From an uncultured Clostridia bacterium (GTDB lineage Bacteria; Bacillota; Clostridia; Oscillospirales; Ruminococcaceae), in assembly GCA_947631445.1 (NCBI GenBank), contig CANRLN010000008.1, positions 1 through 55,157 of the forward strand: a stretch of 55,157 bases of DNA. The letters run 5' to 3'. Under the pieces are notes generated by a model. It was not told where the DNA came from and made no database searches. It was given only the letters and a program-made list of their open reading frames with translations. Of the stretch, positions 19,405-26,640 are shown in pieces. The stretch's first letter is position 1. Every line of letters starts with the position of its first letter. The position numbers were made by a program, and so were the translations under genes.

Positions 19405-20607
19405 TTAAAGTAATTTTATAATCTCATCAAGCAAAGCCTTTGCACATTCTTGTTTGCTCATAAGCGGTAGAATTTTTTGGTCATTTTTAGTATAAATATT
19501 AATTTGGTTGGTGGAATATCCAAACCCTGTGCCTTTGTCGGTAAGGCTGTTAGCAACAATCATATCGACCTTTTTGGAAACAAGCTTTTTCTTTGAATTT
19601 TCCTCAAGGTTTTGCGTTTCCATCGAAAAACCACACAAAAACGGCTTTTCGCCCTTTCGATTTTCGCCAAGATGTTTTAATATATCGGTTGTTCTTTCAA
19701 GCTCTATGCTTGCGACACCGTCCGACTTTTTAACCTTGTTGTCATAATAATTTTTAGGGGTAAAATCCGCAACCGCCGCCGACATAATCACAATGTCAAA
19801 ATTTTTATAAATACCCGAAATCTGTTCAAACATTTCCTTTGCACTGCCGACCTTAATAATATCAACAAACGGTGGGGGAGCAACCTTGGTATGCCCTGCC
19901 ACAACGGTTACTTTTGCACCCCTAAGCATAGCATTTTGTGCAATAGCAAAGCCCATTTTTCCGGTTGAATGGTTGGTAATAAATCTTACTGGGTCGATTT
20001 TCTCCATGGTTGCACCTGCCGAAACAAGCACACGTTTTCCCGATAAATCTTTTTCAAAAGCAATTTCTTTTAATATATGCTGTAAAATTTCTTCCGGCTC
20101 GGGCATTCTTCCATCGCCACTATCGCCATTGGCAAGCATACCACTATCAGGTTGTACTATTTTATATCCATAGACTGCAAGCTTTTTAATATTATCCTGC
20201 ACAATAGGATTATGGAACATATTGTGATTCATTGCAGGGCAGATAATTTTCGGGCAGGTGCAAGCCATAACGGTTGTTGTCAGCATATCGTCCGCAATAC
20301 CGCCCGCAATTTTGCCAATAACATTTGCCGAGGCAGGCGAAACAACAAACAAATCCGCCTTTTTGGCAAGTGCAACGTGTTCAACCGAATATTGAAAATT
20401 TCTATCAAAGGTATCCACCATACATTTTTTGCCTGTAAGGCTTTCAAAGGTAAGCGGTGTTATAAACTGGGTCGCATTTTCGGTCATTACAACCTCCACT
20501 TCCGCACCCAGCTTTTTTAACATTCTTGCGAGATTAGGCATTTTGTAGGCGGCAATACTTCCAGTTATTCCAAGCACAACACATTTTCCGTCAAGCAGTT
20601 TTTTCAT
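19405..20607 (-). CDS. coaBC: Bifunctional phosphopantothenoylcysteine decarboxylase/phosphopantothenate--cysteine ligase
   Basis: Two consecutive steps of coenzyme A synthesis: CoaB joins cysteine to 4'-phosphopantothenate (CTP-dependent), CoaC decarboxylates the product with FMN. The CoaC flavoprotein half (about 1-185) shows GITGSIAAYK, SPASANVIGKIAGGIADD and the catalytic-loop PAMNHNMFHNP; the CoaB half shows VLVSAGATMEKIDPVRFITNHSTGKMG and KVKKSDG. 400 residues, normal. GGAGG lies before ATG at 20605-20607. Directly downstream of coaX (4-base gap). Confidence 0.97.
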   Translation of the reverse strand: MKKLLDGKCVVLGITGSIAAYKMPNLARMLKKLGAEVEVVMTENATQFITPLTFESLTGKKCMVDTFDRNFQYSVEHVALAKKADLFVVSPASANVIGKIAGGIADDMLTTTVMACTCPKIICPAMNHNMFHNPIVQDNIKKLAVYGYKIVQPDSGMLANGDSGDGRMPEPEEILQHILKEIAFEKDLSGKRVLVSAGATMEKIDPVRFITNHSTGKMGFAIAQNAMLRGAKVTVVAGHTKVAPPPFVDIIKVGSAKEMFEQISGIYKNFDIVIMSAAVADFTPKNYYDNKVKKSDGVASIELERTTDILKHLGENRKGEKPFLCGFSMETQNLEENSKKKLVSKKVDMIVANSLTDKGTGFGYSTNQINIYTKNDQKILPLMSKQECAKALLDEIIKLL

Positions 20608-20611
20608 AGCC

Positions 20612-21397
20612 TTATTCCTCCAGCGTTTTTTTATAAATTTCCATAAGACCGATAAGCATAAGGTCGGGTTCGTGATAAACCTTTCGCCTTATAAATTTAA
20701 GCACAAGTTCAGAATTTCCGCCTGTGATAACCGCATTTACAGGTTCTCCAAGTTCTTTTTCTATTCTATCAATCATTCCTTCAATCATACTTGCTGTGCC
20801 ATATAAAATACCACTTTTCATACAATCAATAGTGTTTGCACCAATTAAATTTTTAGGTGGTTCAAGGCTTACTTTGGGAAGTTGTGAGGTCATATTGCAA
20901 AGAGCATTAAGCGACACTTTAAGCCCCGGTATAATCATTCCGCCAAGATGTGCCTTTGTCTTGTCAATAACGGATATGGTTGTTGCCGTTCCCATATCGA
21001 CAACTGCAATAGGCGGTTTGTATTTGGTAAGCGATGCAACCGCATCAAGCACCCTGTCCGAACCAAGTTGGGCAGGATTATCTATTTTTATATTAAGTCC
21101 TGTTTTTATCCCCGGACCTACAACAATAGCCTCCTTGCCAACAAGACGCTTTACAACACATTGTATTGTTTTGGTAAGCTCTGGCACAACGCTGGAAATT
21201 ATAGCTCCCTCAATCTGTTTTATATCAAGATTGTTGAGAGAAAAACAGGTTTGAAAAAGCACCGCATATTCAATATCTGTGGCATTTTTCATGGTGCTAA
21301 ATCTTTCAGAAAAATCAACCTTATTTTCTCCTTTGTTAATTTCGCACACGCCAATAACAACATTTGTGTTGCCTACATCAATAGCTAAAATTTTCAT
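20612..21397 (-). CDS. coaX: Type III pantothenate kinase
   Basis: Phosphorylates pantothenate, the first committed step of CoA synthesis; type III enzymes are ASKHA-fold and insensitive to CoA feedback. Visible: N-terminal phosphate loop MKILAIDVGNTNVVIGV, PAQLGSDRVLDAVA, VVDMGTATTISVID and the ITGGNSEL segment. I choose ATG at 21395-21397 (AGGTGG 5 bases upstream) over GTG at 21404-21406, which would overlap the ribosome binding site. Lies between panD and coaBC. Confidence 0.95.
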   Translation of the reverse strand: MKILAIDVGNTNVVIGVCEINKGENKVDFSERFSTMKNATDIEYAVLFQTCFSLNNLDIKQIEGAIISSVVPELTKTIQCVVKRLVGKEAIVVGPGIKTGLNIKIDNPAQLGSDRVLDAVASLTKYKPPIAVVDMGTATTISVIDKTKAHLGGMIIPGLKVSLNALCNMTSQLPKVSLEPPKNLIGANTIDCMKSGILYGTASMIEGMIDRIEKELGEPVNAVITGGNSELVLKFIRRKVYHEPDLMLIGLMEIYKKTLEE

Positions 21398-21411
21398 ATT
21401 GTCCACCTGCT

Positions 21412-21810
21412 TTATTTTTTTGCGTCTGCCAAAAGCTGACCATGTTTTTCATAATGGGCTATTTTTTCAATTTTATTATCTTCGCCGACCAACACAACAT
21501 TTGGCTTAAAATTCTCCGCTTCCTCTTGGGTCATAGAGGCGTACGCCATAATTATAACCTTATCTCCTGCCCTGCCACATCTTGCCGCCGCGCCGTTAAG
21601 ACAGATTACACCGCTGTTTTCTTCGCCCTCTATGGTATAGGTTTCAATTCTCTCACCTGTGTTGACGTTTACAACCTGCACCTTTTCATATTCAAGTATA
21701 CCCGATGCCTTAAGTAGTGCCTTATCAATAGTAATACTGCCCACATAGTCAAGTTCCGCCTGCGTTATAGTAGCACGGTGAATTTTGCCCTTAAGCATTT
21801 CTAAAAACAT
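21412..21810 (-). CDS. panD: Aspartate 1-decarboxylase (proenzyme)
   Basis: Pyruvoyl-dependent decarboxylase making beta-alanine for pantothenate. The proenzyme self-cleaves at Gly24-Ser25 in YVGSITID to create the pyruvoyl group, and this site is present. Other conserved parts: KIHRATIT, the GERIETY segment and [16 protein letters not shown]. 132 residues, normal. ATG at 21808-21810 with AAAAGGA. A gap of 143 bases containing a GC palindrome separates it from panC. Confidence 0.96.
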   Translation of the reverse strand: MFLEMLKGKIHRATITQAELDYVGSITIDKALLKASGILEYEKVQVVNVNTGERIETYTIEGEENSGVICLNGAAARCGRAGDKVIIMAYASMTQEEAENFKPNVVLVGEDNKIEKIAHYEKHGQLLADAKK

Positions 21811-21853
21811 AAAATTCGTCCTTTTTTATTTATTTTACATTATATAAATATAA

Positions 21854-21884
21854 TGGTTTGCCCTGCCTACGGCGGGGCAAACCA
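21854..21884. repeat. Dispersed GC palindrome between panC and panD
   Basis: TGGTTTGCCCTGCC / loop TAC / GGCGGGGCAAACCA, a 14-bp near-perfect stem whose outer part differs from other copies but stays paired. Confidence 0.85.
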
Positions 21885-21953
21885 AAATGTCTTTAGCACC
21901 GCTAAAAACTTTTTTTAAAGTCCCGCAAATAGCAGAAACAATTATATCTTAAT

Positions 21954-22802
21954 TTATACATCTTCAGTATAAAAATTGTCAATAAGTCTTGTTGAGCCAA
22001 TATAAACCGCCATTGCAAACAACACAGGCTGTTTAATTTCTGCAACCTGTTGCATTGTATCGCAGTCCACCGCCTTGACATAGTCAATCTTTGCAAGTGG
22101 CTCATTTTCAATATGCTGTTTCATCTTGTCAAGAATTTTCTTGCAATCGGTTTCTCCGCCCTTAACCTGCTCCATACCAATTTTAATAGCCTGTGAAAGC
22201 ACAAGTGCCGCCTTTCTTTCCTCTGCCGAAAGATAGATGTTTCTGGAGCTTTTGGCGAGTCCGTCACTCTCTCTTACAATAGGGCAACCAACCACTTCAA
22301 CATTCATGTTAAGGTCAAGCACCATACGCTTTATAACTGCAAGTTGTTGTGCGTCCTTTTTGCCAAAGTAAGCACGATTAGGTGTAACAATATTAAAAAG
22401 TTTATTTACAACCGTGCAAACCCCACGGAAATGCACCGGACGGCTAAGACCACAAAGTTCTTTTGTCAAAATATCCATGTCAACATAAGAGCAAAAGCCC
22501 TTTTTATACATATCGTCAACCTGTGCAAAGAAAACCAAATCCGCACCATGTTCTTGACAAAGTTGGGTGTCGTGCTGTTTATCTCTGGGATAGGAATCCA
22601 AATCCTCGCCCGCTCCAAACTGCATAGGGTTTACAAAAACCGACACAACAACAAAATCATTCTGCTGTCTTGCCTTGTCAATAAGGCTTGCGTGTCCCTC
22701 GTGCAAAAATCCCATGGTTGGAACAAAACCAACCGTTTTTCCCTGCATCTTCTGCTGATTTACAATTTCTCGAACCTCTTTTATAGTATCAACCGTTTTC
22801 AT
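21954..22802 (-). CDS. panC: Pantothenate synthetase
   Basis: ATP-dependent condensation of pantoate and beta-alanine to pantothenate. Visible: FVPTMGFLHEGHASLI with the HIGH-type nucleotide motif, VNPMQFGAGEDLDSYPR, YFGKKDAQQLAVIKRM and the KMSKS-like SSRNIYLS. 282 residues, normal. Its ATG overlaps the panB stop by one base (TAATG), indicating translational coupling. Confidence 0.97.
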   Translation of the reverse strand: MKTVDTIKEVREIVNQQKMQGKTVGFVPTMGFLHEGHASLIDKARQQNDFVVVSVFVNPMQFGAGEDLDSYPRDKQHDTQLCQEHGADLVFFAQVDDMYKKGFCSYVDMDILTKELCGLSRPVHFRGVCTVVNKLFNIVTPNRAYFGKKDAQQLAVIKRMVLDLNMNVEVVGCPIVRESDGLAKSSRNIYLSAEERKAALVLSQAIKIGMEQVKGGETDCKKILDKMKQHIENEPLAKIDYVKAVDCDTMQQVAEIKQPVLFAMAVYIGSTRLIDNFYTEDV

Positions 22803-23653
22803 TATTTTGCATCTCCATTATATTTATTTTCAAGGCTACTTATAATATCCTCATCTATTTTAAAAATATGGCTTTCATCTGGAAACTGAGTACTTTTAAC
22901 CTGCTTGTCGTATTCCTCAAAAGCCTGCTTCATCTGCTGACCGATTTGTGCAAATTTTTTAGCAAATTTAGGAGCAACGCCTTCATACATTCCAAGCATA
23001 TCATGATAAACAAGCACCTGACCATCACAGCCGTTTCCTGCACCAATACCAATTGTAGGAATGGTGAGCAGTTTAGTTATAAGTGTTGCAAGTTTTGCTG
23101 GAACACATTCCAAAACAACCATGCAAGCACCTGCCTTTTCAATATCAAGGGCATCTTGAATAATTTTTTCGGCATCTGCCTCGCTTTTACCTTGAACCTT
23201 AAAGCCACCAAAAGCGTTTACCGATTGAGGTGTAAGCCCAAGATGTGCCACAACAGGAATACCCGCCTGCGAAATAGCCTTTATCTGATTACAAACACTT
23301 GCTCCGCCCTCAAGCTTAACAGCGTTTGCATTGCCTTCTTTCATAAGTCTGCCGGCATTGTCCATTGCCTGCTCAACGTTGGTCTGATAGGACATAAAAG
23401 GCATATCCGCAATAACAAAAGCGTTTTTAGCTCCACGGCTAACGCTTGCAGTGTGAGAAATCATATCCTCCATAGTAACCGGTAGGGTTGATTCATAGCC
23501 AAGCATAACCATTCCAAGCGAATCGCCAACAAGGATTGTATTAATTTCTGCCTCGTCAACAAGCTTTGCGGTTGAATAATCATAAGCAGTAAGCATAGAA
23601 ATTTTCTCTCCGCTTTGCTTTTGTTTTAAAAGAGTTAAAACAGTATTTTTCAT
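22802..23653 (-). CDS. panB: 3-methyl-2-oxobutanoate hydroxymethyltransferase
   Basis: Transfers a hydroxymethyl group from 5,10-methylene-THF to 2-oxoisovalerate, giving ketopantoate, the first step of pantoate formation. Visible: [52 protein letters not shown]-type [20 protein letters not shown] and [13 protein letters not shown]. 283 residues, normal. First gene of the pan block, with GGAGG before the ATG and its own promoter. panE (ketopantoate reductase) is not in the window. Confidence 0.97.
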   Translation of the reverse strand: MKNTVLTLLKQKQSGEKISMLTAYDYSTAKLVDEAEINTILVGDSLGMVMLGYESTLPVTMEDMISHTASVSRGAKNAFVIADMPFMSYQTNVEQAMDNAGRLMKEGNANAVKLEGGASVCNQIKAISQAGIPVVAHLGLTPQSVNAFGGFKVQGKSEADAEKIIQDALDIEKAGACMVVLECVPAKLATLITKLLTIPTIGIGAGNGCDGQVLVYHDMLGMYEGVAPKFAKKFAQIGQQMKQAFEEYDKQVKSTQFPDESHIFKIDEDIISSLENKYNGDAK

Positions 23654-23708
23654 TTTTAAAAACCTCCAAAATGTTTATGTTCCATTTTCATGGATACAAT
23701 ACATTAAT

Positions 23709-23737
23709 ATTATAACATTTTTAATTTGCTATGTCAA
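23709..23737 (-). promoter_or_regulatory. panBC promoter
   Basis: TTGACA (23732-23737), 17-base spacer, TATAAT (23709-23714), extended TGT. The leader has a small TCCAT-gaaa-ATGGA hairpin before the ribosome binding site. Confidence 0.8.
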
Positions 23738-23752
23738 GAGATTTTTTAAAAT

Positions 23753-23789
23753 AATAAAAAAATAAAGCAACAGAAAAATCTGTTGCTTT
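23753..23789 (-). terminator. Terminator of tRNA-Lys
   Basis: 11-bp perfect stem AAAGCAACAGA/TCTGTTGCTTT (23764-23774 with 23779-23789), then a long T-rich run on the minus strand. Confidence 0.9.
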
Positions 23790-23792
23790 ACT

Positions 23793-23868
23793 TGGTGAGC
23801 TATCCGGGATTCGAACCCGGGACACCTTGATTAAAAGTCAAGTGCTCTGCCAACTGAGCTAATAACTC
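23793..23868 (-). tRNA. tRNA-Lys (anticodon TTT)
   Basis: Cloverleaf seen directly: acceptor arms GAGTTAT/ATAGCTC, D-arm TAGCTCAGTTGGCAGAGC, anticodon stem CTTGA...TCAAG with loop CTTTTAA (anticodon TTT), T-arm CCCGGGTTCGAATCCCGG, and an encoded CCA end. Confidence 0.95.
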
Positions 23869-23922
23869 ATTTGTTAATCAAGAATACTTAAGAAATTTGT
23901 TTTATCCCTGACAACATAAATT

Positions 23923-23951
23923 ATTATATCATACTTTTTAACGCTTGTCAA
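23923..23951 (-). promoter_or_regulatory. tRNA-Lys promoter
   Basis: TTGACA (23946-23951), 17-base spacer, TATAAT (23923-23928), extended TGA. Confidence 0.8.
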
Positions 23952-24045
23952 TACCTTTTGTATCATTTTGTATGCTTGCACAATTTTATTTATAATTAAA
24001 ATTATTTTTTATAACATCTCAATTATAAAACTGCCATTTTATATA

Positions 24046-24072
24046 ATATTCCCCACCCAAAGTGGGGAATAT
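24046..24072. repeat. Dispersed GC palindrome downstream of the DUF815 gene
   Basis: ATATTCCCCAC / loop CCAAA / GTGGGGAATAT, 11-bp perfect stem. Confidence 0.85.
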
Positions 24073-24127
24073 GCAAATTTTCAAACAACTTTTCAACAGG
24101 CTTTAAAACAAAAAGTTGAAAAAACAA

Positions 24128-25333
24128 CTATAATTGCTGTTCACAACCCTTAAGATACTGAACAAACTGTTTTGCAAGACGTGGAGAACGTCCGCCACGA
24201 GAAAGGGCAAAACTTTCCGCCTGTTTATCCAATTCTTCAAGGGCAATCTTAAGACCGTTTTGTTTTGCAAGGGCATGAACAATCTCAAGGAACTGTTGCT
24301 TGTCGGGTTTCATAAAGCGAATTTGCAAGCCGAAACGTTCAGAAAGCGAAAGAGTTTCTTGAACGGTATCCTGACGATGAATTTCGTCCCCCTCACGGGA
24401 AGTAAAGGTTTCTTTTATAAGATGACGGCGGTTGGAGGTTGCATAAATAACCATGTTGTCGGCTGTGGAAGAAACACTACCCTCTAATGCTGCTTTAAGT
24501 GCTGCATAGTTATCATCGTCCTCATTGAAAGAAAGGTCATCAATAAACACAATAAACTTAAGCGGATTTTTTGCAATTTCCTTGACGATAACACCTATAT
24601 CATGTAGCTGATTTTTCTTAAGTTCAATAAGCCTGAGTCCACTTGACGCAAAATCATTAGCAATTGCCTTAACAGTAGAAGATTTACCCGTTCCGCAATC
24701 GCCATAAAGCAAAACATTGTTGGCAGGCAAGCCGTTAAGCAATGCTTTTGTGTTCTGAATAATCTTTTCACGCTGAACCTCATATCCCTTAAGCTGGTTA
24801 AGAGTTATGCGGTCGTGGGATTCAACCGGTGTTATGCGGTCATTTTTAAGCATAAACACGTTGGCACGGGCATAAATTCCATAACCATATTTGCCAATGC
24901 TATGGCATCTATCCGCATAAACCTTGGAAAAGTCGCAGTTGTGGCTTTCAAAAGAGGGCAGGAACATTCTCGAATTAAATTCTTTTTTAATATCCTCCGA
25001 ACGAAGCGAAGCAAATTCTGAAAGCGTCCAAAGTTCGTTGGCAACACATTCTTCAAAGAATTTATTTTTATTCCCGTCAATAATGCTCCTAAGGTATACG
25101 TTTTCGTCCTCAAGCAGAAGTTTTTGCATATACTCCGACCAATCGGTTGTGTGGAGATAAAGTTTGCTTACCATTTCACAATATACAACGCTTTTTTCCC
25201 CTCTGTATTTTTCGTTTTTGTCGTAACCCTCGCTAATAATATACAGCATATCCTGCACAATTTCATCTTCAAGCAGGTTGCGGAAAACGCAAAGTCTTTT
25301 CATTTCATAATACAAATCCATATATTCATACAT
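24128..25333 (-). CDS. DUF815 family AAA+ ATPase
   Basis: 401 residues. The N-terminal ~200 residues are helical and unassigned. The C-terminal AAA+ domain has Walker A GDCGTGKS at 211-218, Walker B FIVFIDD at 260-266, a sensor-like YATSNRRHLI and an Arg-rich end (SRGGRSPRLAKQF). This is the DUF815 layout; the family's cellular role is not established to my knowledge, though the domain resembles DnaA/DnaC-type loaders. ATG at 25331-25333 with GGGAG; own promoter; a GC palindrome follows the stop. Monocistronic. Confidence 0.88.
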   Translation of the reverse strand: MYEYMDLYYEMKRLCVFRNLLEDEIVQDMLYIISEGYDKNEKYRGEKSVVYCEMVSKLYLHTTDWSEYMQKLLLEDENVYLRSIIDGNKNKFFEECVANELWTLSEFASLRSEDIKKEFNSRMFLPSFESHNCDFSKVYADRCHSIGKYGYGIYARANVFMLKNDRITPVESHDRITLNQLKGYEVQREKIIQNTKALLNGLPANNVLLYGDCGTGKSSTVKAIANDFASSGLRLIELKKNQLHDIGVIVKEIAKNPLKFIVFIDDLSFNEDDDNYAALKAALEGSVSSTADNMVIYATSNRRHLIKETFTSREGDEIHRQDTVQETLSLSERFGLQIRFMKPDKQQFLEIVHALAKQNGLKIALEELDKQAESFALSRGGRSPRLAKQFVQYLKGCEQQL

Positions 25334-25371
25334 AAAAAAACACTCCCTTAATATATATTTTTTATATTAAT

Positions 25372-25400
25372 ATTATACCATATTATCGGGCGTTTGTCAA
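25372..25400 (-). promoter_or_regulatory. DUF815 gene promoter
   Basis: TTGACA (25395-25400), 17-base spacer, TATAAT (25372-25377), extended TGG. Confidence 0.8.
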
Positions 25401-25427
25401 CAAATATTGCCTTTTTTCACACAAAAT

Positions 25428-26564
25428 TCACTCACATTTTTTTATATAAATTTCCAACATTCCCGCCAGACGATTAAATTTGTTCGGAATAGTCCTTATC
25501 ATATTAAAACCGCAGGACTTAAGAATACTCTTTGATGGCTCATTTCGTTGAGAGGTAAAGGCTATAAGGGTTGCTTTGCGGTGCTGTCTTGACATATGAC
25601 AGCAAAAGGCATTTATTGATTCTTTGGCATATCCTTTTTTCTGATATTTTTTTGAAAATACATAACCAAGTTCAAATATGGCAATCTTATGCTTTTCGTC
25701 CGATTCGTCTTGAAGATAAAGTTTACCCATAATTTTTTTATCTGCCTTGCAAATTACACTATAAGAATTTTTATCCCTAAGCATATTTTCAAATTCTTCT
25801 TCAGCCTGTTGCAGGTTGCAAGGAGAGGAAATATCAAATTCGTACAAATCCTTGTCGCAGAGAATTTTAACCATATCTTTTTTGTCTTTCGGCTGGACTG
25901 GGCGAATAATTGTTTTTTCGGTATAGATATATTCGCTTTCAAGAATTTCCTGCACGGCTTTAAAAATATCCTTTGGAGCAGATATTTTCTTATCATAATT
26001 TTTCACGTTTCCAAAACCATAAGATGCCCAGATAAAAGGCACACAAGCTTGCCTTGAACTGTCACAATCCTTTTGAATATCTCCGACATAAACAGCACTG
26101 TTTATATCGTTTCGTTTTATAACCCTTAGTATATTATCCGCTTTGGTAACTTCTTCGCTATCACAAAATTGAAAATCATTTATATATTTGTCAAAGCCAT
26201 ACATTTCAAGAAAGGTTTCAATATATCCTTCATTGCAATTGCTGACTATTGCCGTAAAATATTTTCCTGAAACCTCCTGCAACATTTTTTCTATACCATC
26301 AAAAAGCTCACCTTTTTGCTTTAAAAGCACAGACATTTCATTCTTTTGTGCATTGGTAAGAATTTCCCTTGCTTTTTCGGGCGGAAGCTTTGGCATAAGG
26401 GTTGTGGCTATTTCGTCACATTTCATACCCATTATTTTCATAACGTCCCTTTGGGTTATATTTATTCCTGCCTGCTGTTTAAGAACATCTTTCCATGCAA
26501 GGGTTATTGCTTTAACGCTCGACCAAAGCGTTCCGTCAAGGTCAAAAATAACTGCTTTTTTCAG
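25428..26564 (-). CDS. HAD hydrolase-GNAT acetyltransferase fusion, probable CTG start
   Basis: About 378 residues in two domains. The N-terminal half is a HAD phosphatase: motif I AVIFDLDGTLW (Asp8, Asp10), motif II IVSN (about 105-108), motif IV YVGDIQKDCD (about 159-167). The C-terminal half (about 215-378) is a RimJ/RimL-type GNAT acetyltransferase (IIRPVQPKDKKDM at its start; FSKKYQKKGYAKESI as the acetyl-CoA loop; FTSQRNEPSKSILKSCGF). The first ATG (26439-26441) lies after motif I and would give a broken HAD domain. The open frame continues upstream to CTG at 26562-26564, which has AAAGGAG 9 bases before it; a TGA lies two codons further up. So CTG appears to be the start. Substrates unknown. 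Confidence 0.75.
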   Translation of the reverse strand: MKKAVIFDLDGTLWSSVKAITLAWKDVLKQQAGINITQRDVMKIMGMKCDEIATTLMPKLPPEKAREILTNAQKNEMSVLLKQKGELFDGIEKMLQEVSGKYFTAIVSNCNEGYIETFLEMYGFDKYINDFQFCDSEEVTKADNILRVIKRNDINSAVYVGDIQKDCDSSRQACVPFIWASYGFGNVKNYDKKISAPKDIFKAVQEILESEYIYTEKTIIRPVQPKDKKDMVKILCDKDLYEFDISSPCNLQQAEEEFENMLRDKNSYSVICKADKKIMGKLYLQDESDEKHKIAIFELGYVFSKKYQKKGYAKESINAFCCHMSRQHRKATLIAFTSQRNEPSKSILKSCGFNMIRTIPNKFNRLAGMLEIYIKKCE

Positions 26565-26589
26565 TTTAATTCACTCCTTTAAAATATCT

Positions 26590-26631
26590 AAAATAAAATC
26601 CGCACCCGCCGTCTAAATTCTTTGGGTGCGG
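26590..26631 (-). terminator. Terminator of the GH5 endoglucanase gene
   Basis: Stem CCGCACCC/GGGTGCGG (26600-26607 with 26624-26631), followed on the minus strand by TTTTATTTTA. Confidence 0.8.
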
Positions 26632-26640
26632 ATACAAAAA

